DNA of 64,000 nt from Pseudomonas jinjuensis (GCF_900103845.1 NZ_FNIJ01000017.1:62001-126000); one strand, 5' to 3'. Shown: positions 18,450-31,573, numbered from the stretch's first letter. Notes: generated by a model from the sequence alone, not told the origin. Translations and numbers: made by a program.

Positions 18450-19949
18450 ATGACCGCACATCCCCACGACTCCCTGCCGACTGCCCTGTACAGCGCCGCC
18501 CAGGTGCGCGACCTCGACGCGCGCATCATCGCCGCCGGCACGCCGGGCTTCGAACTCATGCAACGCGCCGCCCATGCCACCTGGCGCGCCCTGCGCCGGC
18601 GCTGGCCGGATGCAGGGGCGATCAGCGTCCTCGCCGGGCACGGCAACAATGCCGGCGACGGCTACCTGATCGCCGCGCTGGCCCGCCGCGCCGGCTGGTC
18701 GGTGCGGGTGTTCGCGGTGGGCGATCCCGCGCGGCTCTCCGGTGATGCGGCGAGCGCCCATGCCGAAGCATTGGCCGCCGGCGTGGCGGTGCAGCCCTGG
18801 GCGGACGACTGCGAGCTGCAGGGCGTGCTGGTCGACGCGCTGCTCGGCACCGGTCTCGGCGGCGCGGTGCGCGAACCCTTCGCCGGGGCGATCCGGCGGA
18901 TCAATGCCAGCGGCCTGCCGGTGCTGGCGGTGGACATTCCTTCCGGGCTCAGCGCCGATACCGGGGAAATCCTCGACGTGGCGATAAGGGCCGATCTCAC
19001 GGTGACCTTCATCGGCCTGAAGATCGGCCTGTTCACCGCCCAGGGGCCGGATTGCTGCGGCGACCTGGCATTCGACGATCTGGCAGCCGATCCCGCGCTG
19101 CTACAGGTCGCGCCGCTGGCGACCCGCCTTGCGCCTGCCAGCCTCGCGCGCCTGGCGCCACGGCCGAAGGCGGCGCACAAGGGCATGTATGGTCATTTGC
19201 TGGTGATCGGCGGCGACCACGGCATGGGCGGCGCGGTGCTGCTGGCGACGGACAGCGCGCTGCGCAGCGGCGCAGGGCTGGTCTCGCTGGCCACCCGCGA
19301 GCCGCACGTGGCGAGCGCGCTGGCGCGGCGGCCGGAAATCATGGCCCATGGCGTGGTGTCTTCCGCCGACCTGCTGCGCCTGGCCCAGCGCGCCGACGTG
19401 CTGGTGGTCGGCCCGGGGATCGGTCGCGAGGCATGGGGGCGCTGCCTGGCCAGCGCCGCGGCGAGCCTGGTTGCCGTCCAGGTCTGGGATGCCGATGCGC
19501 TCAACCTGCTGGCCGAAGGCGCGCTGCAGCAGCCGTCCGGCGACTGGGTGATCACCCCGCATCCCGCCGAGGCCGCGCGCCTGCTCGGCCGGACCACCGC
19601 CGAGGTGCAGGCCGACCGACCCGCCGCCGTCCGCGAGCTGGCGGCGCGCTACGACGCTGTGGCGGTACTGAAGGGCGTGGGCAGCCTGGTAGCCGCGCCG
19701 GATGGGCGCCTGGCGCTGTGTTCCCACGGGCATCCGGCGATGGCCGGGGCCGGGCTGGGGGACGTGCTGTCCGGCATCATCGGCGCGCTGCTGGCGCAGA
19801 AGCTGGAGGCGTTCGACGCGGCCTGCCTGGCGGTCTGGCTGCACGCCCGTGCCGGTGAACAACTCGGCAGCGAGGGACGCGGGCTCGCCGCCAGCGACCT
19901 GATCCCTGCCGTTCGTCAGTTACTTGAGGAATCGAATCCATGTCTTTGA
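18450..19949 (+). CDS. nnrD: Bifunctional NAD(P)H-hydrate epimerase / ADP-dependent dehydratase
   Basis: A 499-residue YjeF-type fusion that repairs hydrated NAD(P)H. The N-terminal epimerase domain (about 10-215) has GHGNNAGDGYLIAALARR and VDALLGTGLGG. The C-terminal ribokinase-like dehydratase domain (about 225-495) has KGMYGHLLVIGG and the signature AGAGLGDVLSGIIGALLAQ. It heads a long operon; tsaE begins within its last ten bases. Confidence 0.95.
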   Translation: MTAHPHDSLPTALYSAAQVRDLDARIIAAGTPGFELMQRAAHATWRALRRRWPDAGAISVLAGHGNNAGDGYLIAALARRAGWSVRVFAVGDPARLSGDAASAHAEALAAGVAVQPWADDCELQGVLVDALLGTGLGGAVREPFAGAIRRINASGLPVLAVDIPSGLSADTGEILDVAIRADLTVTFIGLKIGLFTAQGPDCCGDLAFDDLAADPALLQVAPLATRLAPASLARLAPRPKAAHKGMYGHLLVIGGDHGMGGAVLLATDSALRSGAGLVSLATREPHVASALARRPEIMAHGVVSSADLLRLAQRADVLVVGPGIGREAWGRCLASAAASLVAVQVWDADALNLLAEGALQQPSGDWVITPHPAEAARLLGRTTAEVQADRPAAVRELAARYDAVAVLKGVGSLVAAPDGRLALCSHGHPAMAGAGLGDVLSGIIGALLAQKLEAFDAACLAVWLHARAGEQLGSEGRGLAASDLIPAVRQLLEESNPCL

Positions 19950-20404
19950 ATCTGTTCGCCGATGGCGAGGAAGCCATGTACCAGTTGGGCGGGCGGATCG
20001 CGGCGGCAAGCGCAGGGAGGGGCGTCATCTACCTGCACGGCGACCTCGGCGCCGGCAAGACCACCCTCTCGCGCGGCATTCTGCGCGGCCTCGGGCATTC
20101 CGGGGCGGTGAAAAGTCCGACCTTCACCCTGGTCGAACCCTATGAAATCGACGGGAAGCGGGCATTCCACTTCGATCTTTACCGCCTCGCCGACCCCGAG
20201 GAGCTGGAATATCTCGGCATCCGCGACTACTTCGAGGGTGACGCGCTGTGCCTGATCGAGTGGGCCGAACGCGGTGCGGGCATTTTGCCAAAGGCCGACC
20301 TTGACATTACCATTGTCCCGCAAGCGGGTGGCCGCATGCTGCGCCTTGAACCGCACGGTGCGCGGGGGGAAGCCTGGTGTGCCACCCTGACCACAGGAGC
20401 ATGA
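19940..20404 (+). CDS. tsaE: tRNA threonylcarbamoyladenosine biosynthesis ATPase TsaE
   Basis: TsaE, 154 residues, the small P-loop ATPase that works with TsaB and TsaD in t6A37 formation. The Walker A is GDLGAGKTTLSRG at about residues 34-46, and the family motif SPTFTLVEPYE follows. The reading frame overlaps the end of nnrD by ten bases. It precedes amiB by seven bases, as in many gammaproteobacteria. Confidence 0.96.
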   Translation: MSLNLFADGEEAMYQLGGRIAAASAGRGVIYLHGDLGAGKTTLSRGILRGLGHSGAVKSPTFTLVEPYEIDGKRAFHFDLYRLADPEELEYLGIRDYFEGDALCLIEWAERGAGILPKADLDITIVPQAGGRMLRLEPHGARGEAWCATLTTGA

Positions 20405-20411
20405 GATAAAA

Positions 20412-21839
20412 ATGGGTTGGGGGTTGCGCCTGCGGGCGCTGTTGGCCGGGGTATTCGTTCTGCTGGCTATGACTGCCGGCGAGGTTCTTGCCGCCGCACA
20501 AATCAAGAGCGTGCGCATCTGGCGCGCACCGGACAACACCCGCCTGGTGTTCGACCTGTCCGGCCCCATACAGCACAGCCTGTTCACCCTCAGCGCGCCC
20601 AACCGCATCGTCATCGACATCAACGGCGCCCAGCTCACCACCGTGCTCGACAAGCTCAAGCTGAGCAATACGCCGATCACCGCCGTGCGTTCGGCGCAGC
20701 GCTCGCCCAGCGACCTGCGCCTGGTGCTCGACCTTTCCGCCCAGGTGACGCCGAAGAGTTTCGTCCTGCCGCCGAACCAGCAGTACGGCAACCGCCTGGT
20801 GGTCGACCTGTACGACCAGGGCGCCGACATCACCCCCGACGTGCCGGCCACTTCCGCGCCGAACGTGCCCGCCGTGCCGGTCACTCCGAGCCAGCCGGTG
20901 GCCAGGGTGCCGGCTCCGGCGGGCGGCAAGCGCGACGTGGTGATCGCCATCGACGCCGGCCACGGCGGCGAGGACCCGGGCGCGCTCGGCCCGGGCGGGC
21001 TGCACGAGAAGAACATCACCCTGTCGATCGCCCGCGAACTGCAGCGGCAGATCAACCAGATGAAGGGCTTCCGCGCCGAGCTGACGCGCACCGGCGACTA
21101 CTTCATCCCGCTGCGCAAGCGCACCGAGATCGCCCGCAAGAAGGGCGCCGACCTGTTCGTCTCCATCCACGCCGACGCCGCGCCCAGCCGCAGCGCCTTC
21201 GGTGCCTCGGTGTTCGCCCTCTCCGATCGCGGCGCGACCTCCGAGACCGCGCGCTGGCTGGCCGATACGGAAAACCGTTCCGACCTGATCGGCGGCGACG
21301 GCGGCGTCAACCTCGACGACAAGGACCGCATGCTCGCCGGCGTGCTGCTCGACCTGTCGATGACCGCGACCATGTCCTCCAGCCTGGACGTCGGCCACAA
21401 GGTGCTGACCAACGTCGGGCGCATCACCTCGCTGCACAAGAGCCGCGTCGAGCAGGCCGGCTTCATGGTGCTGAAGTCGCCGGACATCCCGTCGATCCTG
21501 GTGGAGACCGGCTTCATCTCCAATCCGGGCGAATCGCGGAAGCTGGCCAGCACCTCGCACCAGCAGGCCCTGGCGCGTTCGATTTCCTCCGGCATCCGCC
21601 AGTACTTCCAGCAGACGCCGCCGCCGGGCACCTATCTCGCCTCGCTGCGCGACAGCGGGAAGATTTCCGCCGGCCCGCGCGAGCATGTGGTGCGTGCCGG
21701 CGAGAGCCTGTCGATGATCGCCGCGCGCTACGACGTCAGCATGGCGGCGCTGCGCAACGCCAACAGCCTGAAGAGCGACAGCGTGCGGATCGGCCAGGTA
21801 CTGAAGATTCCCGGCACCGCACTGGCGTCCCAGCAATGA
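20412..21839 (+). CDS. amiB: N-acetylmuramoyl-L-alanine amidase AmiB
   Basis: AmiB, 475 residues, cleaves septal peptidoglycan to separate daughter cells in the periplasm. There is a signal peptide (about 1-27, ending VLAAAQ) and an AMIN domain (about 30-125) for septal targeting. A Pro-rich linker leads to an Amidase_3 zinc domain (about 175-395) with [24 protein letters not shown] and [11 protein letters not shown]-terminal LysM repeat (about 420-465, [16 protein letters not shown]) is present. The TGA overlaps the mutL ATG. Confidence 0.96.
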   Translation: MGWGLRLRALLAGVFVLLAMTAGEVLAAAQIKSVRIWRAPDNTRLVFDLSGPIQHSLFTLSAPNRIVIDINGAQLTTVLDKLKLSNTPITAVRSAQRSPSDLRLVLDLSAQVTPKSFVLPPNQQYGNRLVVDLYDQGADITPDVPATSAPNVPAVPVTPSQPVARVPAPAGGKRDVVIAIDAGHGGEDPGALGPGGLHEKNITLSIARELQRQINQMKGFRAELTRTGDYFIPLRKRTEIARKKGADLFVSIHADAAPSRSAFGASVFALSDRGATSETARWLADTENRSDLIGGDGGVNLDDKDRMLAGVLLDLSMTATMSSSLDVGHKVLTNVGRITSLHKSRVEQAGFMVLKSPDIPSILVETGFISNPGESRKLASTSHQQALARSISSGIRQYFQQTPPPGTYLASLRDSGKISAGPREHVVRAGESLSMIAARYDVSMAALRNANSLKSDSVRIGQVLKIPGTALASQQ

Positions 21840-23743
21840 GCGAATCGAAGCGTATCCAGCTGCTCAGCCCGCGGCTGGCCAACCAGATCGCCGCCGGCGA
21901 AGTGGTCGAGCGGCCGGCCTCGGTGATCAAGGAACTGCTGGAAAACAGCCTGGATGCCGGTGCCCGCCGCGTCGACATCGAAGTGGAGCAGGGCGGCGTG
22001 AAGCTGCTGCGGGTGCGCGACGATGGCGGCGGCATTCCCGCCGACGACCTGCCGCTGGCCCTGGCGCGCCATGCCACCAGCAAGATCCGCGAACTGGAAG
22101 ACCTGGAGCGGGTGCTGAGCCTGGGCTTCCGCGGCGAGGCGCTGGCCTCGATCAGCTCGGTGTCGCGCCTGACCATGACCTCGCGCACCGCCGACGCGGA
22201 GCAGGCCTGGCAGGTGGAAACCGAGGGCCGCGACATGCAGCCGCGGGTGCAGCCGGCGGCGCATCCGGTCGGTACTTCCGTCGAAGTCCGCGACCTGTTC
22301 TTCAATACGCCGGCGCGGCGCAAGTTCCTGCGCGCCGAGAAGACCGAATTCGATCATCTGCAGGAAGTCATCAAGCGCCTTGCCCTGGCGCGCTTCGACG
22401 TCGCCTTCCACCTGCGCCACAACGGCAAGACGATCTTCGCCCTGCACGAGGCGGCCGACGAAATGGCCCGCGCACGGCGCGTCGGCGCGGTGTGCGGCTC
22501 GGGCTTCCTCGAGCAGGCGCTGCCCATCGAGGTGGAGCGCAACGGCCTGCACCTGTGGGGCTGGGTCGGCCTGCCGACCTTCTCGCGCAGCCAGCCGGAC
22601 CTGCAGTACTTCTACGTGAACGGCCGCATGGTGCGCGACAAGCTGGTCGCCCACGCGGTGCGCCAGGCCTACCGCGACGTGCTGTACAACGGCCGGCACC
22701 CGACCTTCGTGCTGTTCTTCGAGGTCGACCCGGCGGTGGTCGACGTCAACGTGCACCCGACCAAGCACGAGGTGCGTTTCCGTGACAGCCGCATGGTCCA
22801 CGACTTCCTCTACGGCACCCTGCACCGGGCGTTGGCCGAGGTACGTCCGGACGACCAGCTGGCACCGCCCGGCGCCACCACGCTGACCGTGATGCGGCCG
22901 ACCGGGCTGGACGCGGGCGAGTTCGGCCCGCAGGGCGAGATGCGCCTGTCCGAGAACGTCATCGAGGCGCCGGCTGCCGCGCCGGCCTGGGAGCCGCGGG
23001 CTGCGGGCTCCACCGGCGGTTCCGGCTCCGGATACGGCTATCAGCCGCCGCGCCAGGAAGTCCCGCCGCTGGCCGAAGCCCAGGGCGCCTACAAGGCCTA
23101 CTTCGCGCCGCTGCCGGAAAACGCCGCGCCGCAGCCGCTGCCGGAAAGCGCGCAGGACGTTCCGCCGCTGGGCTACGCGCTGGCGCAGCTCAAGGGCATC
23201 TACATCCTCGCCGAGAACGCCCATGGCCTGGTGCTGGTGGACATGCACGCCGCCCACGAACGGATCACCTACGAGCGCCTGAAGACCGCCATGGCCAGCG
23301 AGGGCCTGCGCGGCCAGCCGCTGCTGGTGCCGGAGTCCATCGCCGTCAGCGAGCGCGAGGCCGATTGCGCCGAGGAGCATGCGGGCTGGTTCCAGATGCT
23401 CGGTTTCGAGCTGCAGCGGTTCGGCCCGGAGACCCTGGCGATCCGCCAGATTCCTGCGCTGCTCAAGCAGGCCGAGGCCAACCAGTTGGTGCGCGACGTG
23501 CTTGCCGACCTGCTGGAATACGGCACCAGCGACCGCATCCAGGCGCATCTCAACGAGCTGCTCGGCACCATGGCCTGCCACGGCGCGGTGCGCGCCAATC
23601 GCCGCCTGACCCTGCCGGAAATGAACGCCCTGCTGCGCGACATGGAAATCACCGAGCGCAGCGGCCAGTGCAACCACGGCCGGCCGACCTGGACCCAGCT
23701 CGGCCTGGACGAGCTGGACAAGCTCTTCCTCCGCGGCCGCTGA
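21836..23743 (+). CDS. mutL: DNA mismatch repair protein MutL
   Basis: MutL, 635 residues, links MutS recognition to strand incision. The GHKL ATPase motifs are clear: [30 protein letters not shown] and [15 protein letters not shown] variable linker spans about 335-420. The C-terminal domain carries [12 protein letters not shown] at residues 469-480, which fits the DxHA(x2)E(x4)E endonuclease motif of MutL proteins lacking a MutH partner. The ATG at 21836 overlaps the amiB stop (ATGA); the frame stays open upstream in amiB but that is antiphase noise. Confidence 0.97.
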   Translation: MSESKRIQLLSPRLANQIAAGEVVERPASVIKELLENSLDAGARRVDIEVEQGGVKLLRVRDDGGGIPADDLPLALARHATSKIRELEDLERVLSLGFRGEALASISSVSRLTMTSRTADAEQAWQVETEGRDMQPRVQPAAHPVGTSVEVRDLFFNTPARRKFLRAEKTEFDHLQEVIKRLALARFDVAFHLRHNGKTIFALHEAADEMARARRVGAVCGSGFLEQALPIEVERNGLHLWGWVGLPTFSRSQPDLQYFYVNGRMVRDKLVAHAVRQAYRDVLYNGRHPTFVLFFEVDPAVVDVNVHPTKHEVRFRDSRMVHDFLYGTLHRALAEVRPDDQLAPPGATTLTVMRPTGLDAGEFGPQGEMRLSENVIEAPAAAPAWEPRAAGSTGGSGSGYGYQPPRQEVPPLAEAQGAYKAYFAPLPENAAPQPLPESAQDVPPLGYALAQLKGIYILAENAHGLVLVDMHAAHERITYERLKTAMASEGLRGQPLLVPESIAVSEREADCAEEHAGWFQMLGFELQRFGPETLAIRQIPALLKQAEANQLVRDVLADLLEYGTSDRIQAHLNELLGTMACHGAVRANRRLTLPEMNALLRDMEITERSGQCNHGRPTWTQLGLDELDKLFLRGR

Positions 23744-23753
23744 ATTCCAATAT

Positions 23754-23784
23754 CGTAGGATGGGTTGAGCGCAGCGATACCCAT
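23754..23784. repeat. Single GTAGGATGGGTT-type repeat between mutL and miaA
   Basis: A 31-base copy identical in its core to the unit at 17263: GTAGGATGGGTTGAGCGCAG followed by CGATACCCAT. The ATGGGT and ACCCAT ends pair as a small hairpin. It lies inside an operon, between two co-directional genes. Confidence 0.8.
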
Positions 23785-23811
23785 CTCTCTCTTCTGTAAT
23801 CGAGCCTGCCG

Positions 23812-24765
<954 letters not shown>

Positions 24766-24771
24766 GGATGA

Positions 24772-25119
<348 letters not shown>

Positions 25120-25131
25120 CGGGAGTCCGCC

Positions 25132-26433
25132 TTGTTCTTTGAGCGCCCGGGCGGTGGGGAACGGGCCATCCTTGTCCATCTGGAAGGTTCGGACCCCGAG
25201 GCGCGCGAAGATCCGCAGGAGTTTCAGGAGCTGGCTCGCTCGGCGGGCGCGGAAACTGTGGCTTTCATCAGCATTTCGCGCCACCAGCCTTCAGCCAAGT
25301 ACCTGATCGGCAGCGGCAAGGTCGAGGAACTCCACGACCTGGTCGGCGCCGAGCAGGTCGAGCTGATCATCTTCAATCACACCCTCACGCCCAGCCAGGA
25401 GCGTAACCTGGAGCGCGCGCTCGAATGCCGTGTTCTGGACCGCACCGGGCTGATCCTGGACATCTTCGCCCAGCGCGCCCGTACCCACGAGGGCAAGCTG
25501 CAGGTGGAGCTGGCCCAGCTCGAACACATGAGCACGCGCCTGGTGCGCGGCTGGACCCACCTGGAGCGGCAGAAGGGCGGTATCGGCCTGCGCGGCCCGG
25601 GTGAAACCCAGCTGGAAACCGACCGCCGTCTGTTGCGGGTGCGCATCCGCCAGATCAAGCAGCGCCTGGAGAAGGTGCGCAGCCAGCGCGAGCAGGCCCG
25701 CCGTGGCCGCCGTCGTGCGGACATTCCCTCGGTATCCCTGGTCGGCTACACCAACGCCGGCAAGTCCACGCTGTTCAACGCCCTGACCACCTCCGAGGTG
25801 TACGCGGCGGACCAGCTGTTCGCCACCCTCGACCCGACCCTGCGCCGCCTGCAACTGGACGACGTCGGGCCGATCGTGCTGGCCGACACCGTGGGCTTCA
25901 TCCGCCACCTGCCGCACAAGCTGGTCGAGGCCTTCCGTGCCACGCTGGAGGAATCCAGCAACTCCGACCTGCTGCTGCACGTGATCGACGCCCACGAGCC
26001 GGAACGCACGGCGCAGATGGAGCAGGTGCATGCGGTGCTCGAGGAGATCGGCGCCAACGAGCTGCCGATGCTCGAAGTGTTCAACAAGATCGACCTGCTT
26101 CCGGACTTCGAACCGCAGATCCAGCGCAACGAAGATGGCAGGCCGGTACGGGTCTGGCTCTCGGCGCGTGAAGCGCGGGGGCTGGATCTGCTCAGGCAGG
26201 CCGTGGCCGAACTGCTCGGCGACGATCTGTTCATTGGCACCCTGTGCCTGCCGCAGCGCCTCGGACGCCTGCGCGCGCAGTTCTTCGAGCTGGGCGCGGT
26301 GCAGTCCGAAGGACATGACGAACAGGGACATACGTTGTTGCAGGTTCGCCTGCCGCGGGTTGAGCTGAATCGCCTGGTCAGCCGTGAAGGCTGGCAGCCG
26401 GCGGAGTTCATTGCCCAACACACTTTGCAATAA
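25132..26433 (+). CDS. hflX: Ribosome-associated GTPase HflX
   Basis: HflX, 433 residues, a ribosome-splitting GTPase. The N-terminal nucleotide-binding HflX domain has SAKYLIGSGKVEEL and RARTHEGKLQVELAQL. A coiled segment and the glycine-rich GGIGLRGPGETQLETDRR follow. The G-domain P-loop GYTNAGKSTLFNAL starts at residue 205, with DTVGFIRHLPHKLVEAFRAT and NKIDLL downstream. The TTG start, 12 bases after hfq, gives LFFERPGGGERAILVH, the normal N-terminus. Confidence 0.95.
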   Translation: MFFERPGGGERAILVHLEGSDPEAREDPQEFQELARSAGAETVAFISISRHQPSAKYLIGSGKVEELHDLVGAEQVELIIFNHTLTPSQERNLERALECRVLDRTGLILDIFAQRARTHEGKLQVELAQLEHMSTRLVRGWTHLERQKGGIGLRGPGETQLETDRRLLRVRIRQIKQRLEKVRSQREQARRGRRRADIPSVSLVGYTNAGKSTLFNALTTSEVYAADQLFATLDPTLRRLQLDDVGPIVLADTVGFIRHLPHKLVEAFRATLEESSNSDLLLHVIDAHEPERTAQMEQVHAVLEEIGANELPMLEVFNKIDLLPDFEPQIQRNEDGRPVRVWLSAREARGLDLLRQAVAELLGDDLFIGTLCLPQRLGRLRAQFFELGAVQSEGHDEQGHTLLQVRLPRVELNRLVSREGWQPAEFIAQHTLQ

Positions 26434-26529
26434 AGGCCGGGGTGCTGCTTTTGGCAGAGGCCCGGGCATTCTGTAGCATTGGTGGGCGCGCCGTAGGCGC
26501 GTTTTCGCGTTATTCAGATGGAGAGCGCT

Positions 26530-27696
26530 ATGGCCTGGAATGAGCCGGGTGACAACAAGAACGACCAGGACCCATGGGGCGGTCGCCGTGGCGGCGGTCG
26601 CCAGGGTCCGCCTGACCTGGACGAGGCGTTCCGCAAGCTGCAGGACAGCCTGAACGGTATCTTCGGCAAGAAGCGCAGTGGCGGGGGCTTCGGCTCCGGT
26701 GGCGGCAAGGGTGGCAGCCTGGGCATCTTCGGCATCGGCCTGGCCGTGCTCGCCGTGCTCTGGCTGTACAACGCCGTCTACGTGGTCGACGAACAGGAGC
26801 AGGCAGTCATCCTGCGCTTCGGCAAGTACCACGAGACGGTCGGTCCCGGCCTGAACATCTACTTCCCGCCGATCGACAAGAAGTTCCAGGAGAACGTCAC
26901 CCGCGAGCGCGCCTACAGCAAGCAGGGGCAGATGCTCACCGAGGACGAGAACATCGTCGAAGTGCCGCTCACCGTGCAGTACAAGATCAGCAACCTGCAG
27001 GACTTCGTGCTCAACGTCGACCAGCCGGAAGTCAGTCTGCAGCACTCCACCGAGAGCGCCCTGCGCCACGTGGCCGGCTCCACCACCATGGACCGCATCC
27101 TCACCGAGGGCCGCGAGCAGATGGCTACCGAGGTTCACGAGCGTCTGCAGCGCTTCCTCGATACCTACCGGACCGGCATCACCGTGACCCAGGTGAACAT
27201 CCAGAGCGCCGCGGCGCCGCGCGAGGTGCAGGAAGCGTTCGACGACGTGATCCGCGCCCGCGAGGACGAGCAGCGCGAGAAGAACCAGGCCGAGGCCTAC
27301 GCCAACGGCGTGGTTCCGGAAGCGCGCGGTCAGGCGCAGCGCATCATCGAGGAAGCCAACGGCTACCGCGACGAGGTGGTTGCCCGGGCCCAGGGTGAGG
27401 CGGACCGCTTCACCAAGCTGGCCACGGAATACCGCAAGGCTCCGGACGTCACCCGCGAGCGTCTGTACATCGACACCATGCAGGAAGTCCTGAGCCAGAC
27501 CAGCAAGGTCCTGGTCACCGGCCAGCAGGGGCAGAACAATCTGCTCTACCTGCCGCTGGACAAGATGATGACCGGTGGCCGCAGCTCCTCCAGCGCGAGC
27601 GCTGCGCCCAGCAGTACCAGCAGCACGCCGGATCTCGGCTCGCGGGTGGCTAACGACCTGCAGCAGCGCGATCCGCGTTCCAGGGAGAGTCGCTGA
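26530..27696 (+). CDS. hflK: FtsH protease modulator HflK
   Basis: HflK, 388 residues, forms with HflC the SPFH cage around membrane protease FtsH. The N-terminus is Gly/Arg-rich (WGGRRGGGRQGPPDLDEAFR), followed by one membrane helix (about 62-83) and the periplasmic Band-7 domain. The C-terminus is Ser/Ala-rich. The ATG at 26530 is preferred to the one at 26518 because GGAGAG sits just ahead of it and pseudomonad HflK begins MAWNEPG. Its stop overlaps the hflC start. Confidence 0.95.
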   Translation: MAWNEPGDNKNDQDPWGGRRGGGRQGPPDLDEAFRKLQDSLNGIFGKKRSGGGFGSGGGKGGSLGIFGIGLAVLAVLWLYNAVYVVDEQEQAVILRFGKYHETVGPGLNIYFPPIDKKFQENVTRERAYSKQGQMLTEDENIVEVPLTVQYKISNLQDFVLNVDQPEVSLQHSTESALRHVAGSTTMDRILTEGREQMATEVHERLQRFLDTYRTGITVTQVNIQSAAAPREVQEAFDDVIRAREDEQREKNQAEAYANGVVPEARGQAQRIIEEANGYRDEVVARAQGEADRFTKLATEYRKAPDVTRERLYIDTMQEVLSQTSKVLVTGQQGQNNLLYLPLDKMMTGGRSSSSASAAPSSTSSTPDLGSRVANDLQQRDPRSRESR

Positions 27697-28565
27697 TGAG
27701 TAACAAGTCTCTGATCACCCTGATCGCGGGCGTGGTCGTTGCCGTGGTCCTGTGGAGCTCGGTGTACGTGGTCCAGCAGACCGAGCGCGCCGTATTGCTG
27801 CGCTTCGGCCGCGTGGTCGATTCCGATGTGAAGCCGGGCCTGCACTTCAAGATTCCGTACGTCAACCAGGTGCGGAAGTTCGACGGACGCCTGCTGACCC
27901 TGGACTCGCCGACCCAGCGCTTCCTCACGCTGGAGAAGAAGGCGGTGATGGTGGATGCCTTCGCCAAGTGGCGGGTGGCCGATGCCGAGCGCTTCTACAC
28001 CGCGACGTCCGGCCTCAAGCAGGTCGCCGACGAGCGCCTGTCGCGGCGTCTCGAAGCCGGCCTGCGCGACCAGTTCGGCAAGCGCACCCTGCACGAGGTG
28101 GTGTCCGGCGAGCGCGATGCGCTGATGGCCGACATCACCGCCTCGCTCAACCGCATGGCGCAGAAGGAACTGGGCATCGAGGTGCTCGACGTCCGGGTGA
28201 AGGCCATCGACCTGCCGAAGGAAGTCAACCGCAGCGTGTTCGACCGCATGAGCACCGAGCGTGAGCGCGAGGCCCGCGAGCATCGTGCGAAAGGCCGCGA
28301 ACTGGCCGAAGGCATTCGCGCCGACGCCGACCGTCAGCGCCGCGTGCTGCTGGCCGAGGCCTATCGCGAGGCGGAAGAAACCCGCGGTGACGGCGATGCC
28401 AAGGCGGCGGGGATCTACGCCCGCGCCTACAGCCAGGACCCCGAGTTCTATGCCTTCACCCGTAGCCTGAAGGCCTACCGCGAAAGCTTCGCGGACAAGA
28501 AGGACATGCTGGTGCTCGATCCCGACAGCGAGTTCTTCCGTTATCTGGAGAAGTCTAGGCAGTGA
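27696..28565 (+). CDS. hflC: FtsH protease modulator HflC
   Basis: HflC, 289 residues, partner of HflK in the periplasmic cage over FtsH. An N-terminal membrane anchor (about 5-24) leads into the Band-7 domain (QQTERAVLLRFGRVVDSDVK), and the long C-terminal helix (REREAREHRAKGRELAEGIR) is typical. It overlaps hflK by one base (TGATG). Confidence 0.96.
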   Translation: MSNKSLITLIAGVVVAVVLWSSVYVVQQTERAVLLRFGRVVDSDVKPGLHFKIPYVNQVRKFDGRLLTLDSPTQRFLTLEKKAVMVDAFAKWRVADAERFYTATSGLKQVADERLSRRLEAGLRDQFGKRTLHEVVSGERDALMADITASLNRMAQKELGIEVLDVRVKAIDLPKEVNRSVFDRMSTEREREAREHRAKGRELAEGIRADADRQRRVLLAEAYREAEETRGDGDAKAAGIYARAYSQDPEFYAFTRSLKAYRESFADKKDMLVLDPDSEFFRYLEKSRQ

Positions 28566-28570
28566 GTGCG

Positions 28571-28602
28571 TTCTCCGGCGGGCGGTGCCGCCCGCCGGAG
28601 AA
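28571..28602. repeat. Perfect 15-base inverted repeat after hflC
   Basis: TTCTCCGGCGGGCGG and CCGCCCGCCGGAGAA are exact complements separated by TG, starting six bases after the hflC stop. No T-run follows directly; a normal terminator lies 19 bases downstream, so the pair may act together or the first may protect the mRNA 3' end. Confidence 0.75.
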
Positions 28603-28618
28603 AACGTGTTATCATGGG

Positions 28619-28643
28619 TCAGCCGGGAAATCCCGGCTTTTTT
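28619..28643 (+). terminator. Terminator of the hfq-hfl operon
   Basis: AGCCGGGA, a short loop and TCCCGGCT followed by six T residues. It precedes the DUF2065 gene, which may therefore need its own promoter or read-through. Confidence 0.85.
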
Positions 28644-28671
28644 GCGTCCGCGAGATTCATGTACGAGAGCC

Positions 28672-28857
28672 ATGTGGCAGGAATTCGGCAAAGCGCTCTG
28701 TCTGTTGCTGGTGCTGGAAGGCATCCTTCCATTCCTGTATCCGCGTGGCTGGCGCGACGCCGTGAGCGGGCTCGGTCGCCTGAGCGACCGCAGTCTGAGA
28801 CTCATCGGGCTGGGCAGCATGCTGCTCGGCACCATCCTTCTTTACTGCATTCATTGA
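28672..28857 (+). CDS. DUF2065 (YjeT-like) small membrane protein
   Basis: A 61-residue protein starting MWQEFGKALCLLLVLEGILP. It has two predicted membrane helices (about 8-22 and 42-58) joined by a basic loop with YPRGW, the features of the DUF2065 family found between hflC and hisZ/purA in gammaproteobacteria. The function is not known. The ATG at 28672 follows a weak GAGAG site; the longer frame upstream passes through the terminator and is rejected. Confidence 0.85.
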   Translation: MWQEFGKALCLLLVLEGILPFLYPRGWRDAVSGLGRLSDRSLRLIGLGSMLLGTILLYCIH

Positions 28858-28888
28858 ATTGCCGCCCGGCTGAAAGGGGAGAGGCGAC

Positions 28889-30067
28889 ATGGCAACGGTA
28901 GACCGCTGGCTGCTGCCAGATGGAATCGAAGAAGTGCTGCCACCGGAGGCGGCGCGCGTCGAAGCAGCCCGCCGTCAGGTGCTGGACCTGTTCCAGCGCT
29001 GGGGCTACGAATTCGTCGTCACCCCGCATATCGAATACCTGGAGTCCCTGCTGACCGGCGCTTCCGACGACCTGGACCTGCGCACCTTCAAGGTGACCGA
29101 TCCGGCGTCCGGGCGCCTGATGGGTTTCCGTGCCGACATCACGCCGCAGGTCGCGCGGATGGATGCGCACAGCCTGCACCGCGAGGGCCCGAGCCGCCTG
29201 TGCTACGCCGGCAGCGTGCTGCATGCCCGCCCGCGCGCGCTGGCGACTTCGCGCAGCCCGATCCAGCTGGGTGCGGAGCTTTACGGCGATGCCAGCCTGA
29301 ACAGCGACGTCGAGGTGATCAGCCTGATGCTCGAGATGCTCGAGCTGGCCCAGGTGCCGGCTGTGCACATGGACCTCGGCCACGTCGGCATCTATCGCGG
29401 CCTGGCCCGCGCCGCCGGCCTGTCCGGCGAAACCGAGCAACTGCTGTTCGACGCCCTGCAGCGCAAGGCGGTGGACGAAGTCGCCGCGCTGACCGAGGGC
29501 CATCCGGCCGACCTCGCCGGCATGCTCCGCGCGCTGGCCGAGCTGTGCGGCGGCCGTGAAGTCTTCGCTCAGGCCCGCGAATGCCTGGGCGGCGCGCCGC
29601 AGCCGGTGCTGGACGCGCTGGCCGAGCTGGAAAGCATCGCCGATGCGCTGACCGCGCGCTTCCCGGAGTTGCCGCTGTACTTCGATCTCGGCGAGCTGCG
29701 CGGCTATCACTATCACACCGGCGTGGTCTTCGCCGCGTTCGTGCCGGGCGTGGGCGAATCCATCGCCCAGGGCGGACGCTACGACGATATCGGCGCCGAT
29801 TTCGGCCGCGCGCGTCCGGCCACCGGCTTCTCCACCGATCTGAAGACGCTGGTGACGCTGGGCCAGGCGCAGCTCGACCAGCCGCGTAGCGGCATCTGGG
29901 CGCCCGCCGATGGCGCCGGATTGTGGCAGGCGGTGCAACGGCTGCGCCGCGACGGCCAGCGCGTGGTGCAGGCGCTGCACGGGCAGGATGCCGCTTCTGC
30001 GCGCGAGGCGGGCTGCGACCGGCAGCTGCTGCAGCGCGATGGCAATTGGCAGGTGCTGCCGCTCTGA
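28889..30067 (+). CDS. hisZ: ATP phosphoribosyltransferase regulatory subunit HisZ
   Basis: HisZ, 392 residues, a histidyl-tRNA-synthetase-like paralogue without the anticodon-binding domain. It joins the short-form HisG to make the first enzyme of histidine synthesis. The class II motif-2-like [19 protein letters not shown] and the C-terminal [20 protein letters not shown] are visible. GGGGAGAGG lies before the ATG. It is placed just upstream of purA, as in P. aeruginosa. Confidence 0.94.
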   Translation: MATVDRWLLPDGIEEVLPPEAARVEAARRQVLDLFQRWGYEFVVTPHIEYLESLLTGASDDLDLRTFKVTDPASGRLMGFRADITPQVARMDAHSLHREGPSRLCYAGSVLHARPRALATSRSPIQLGAELYGDASLNSDVEVISLMLEMLELAQVPAVHMDLGHVGIYRGLARAAGLSGETEQLLFDALQRKAVDEVAALTEGHPADLAGMLRALAELCGGREVFAQARECLGGAPQPVLDALAELESIADALTARFPELPLYFDLGELRGYHYHTGVVFAAFVPGVGESIAQGGRYDDIGADFGRARPATGFSTDLKTLVTLGQAQLDQPRSGIWAPADGAGLWQAVQRLRRDGQRVVQALHGQDAASAREAGCDRQLLQRDGNWQVLPL

Positions 30068-31432
<1,365 letters not shown>

Positions 31433-31450
31433 TTCCTCTCGCCGTACCTG

Positions 31451-31482
31451 CAACGGGCCGCTCATGCGGCCCGTTGTCGTTT
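31451..31482 (+). terminator. Terminator after purA
   Basis: CAACGGGCCG and CGGCCCGTTG form a perfect 10-base stem around a 6-base loop, followed by a short T-rich stretch (TCGTTTC). Confidence 0.8.
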
Positions 31483-31573
31483 CGGGATGGCGAATTCCGG
31501 TGACGGCACGGCCCTTGCTGGCGAATCGGATCGGCGCATTTCGCGTCATGAATCCGTTACCGTTGGAGGCACC

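Noticed and set aside
20417-21835. Apparent fusion of about 470 extra residues to the N-terminus of MutL
   Set aside because: The extra frame runs through amiB in another phase. MutL begins at 21836 with its normal N-terminus.
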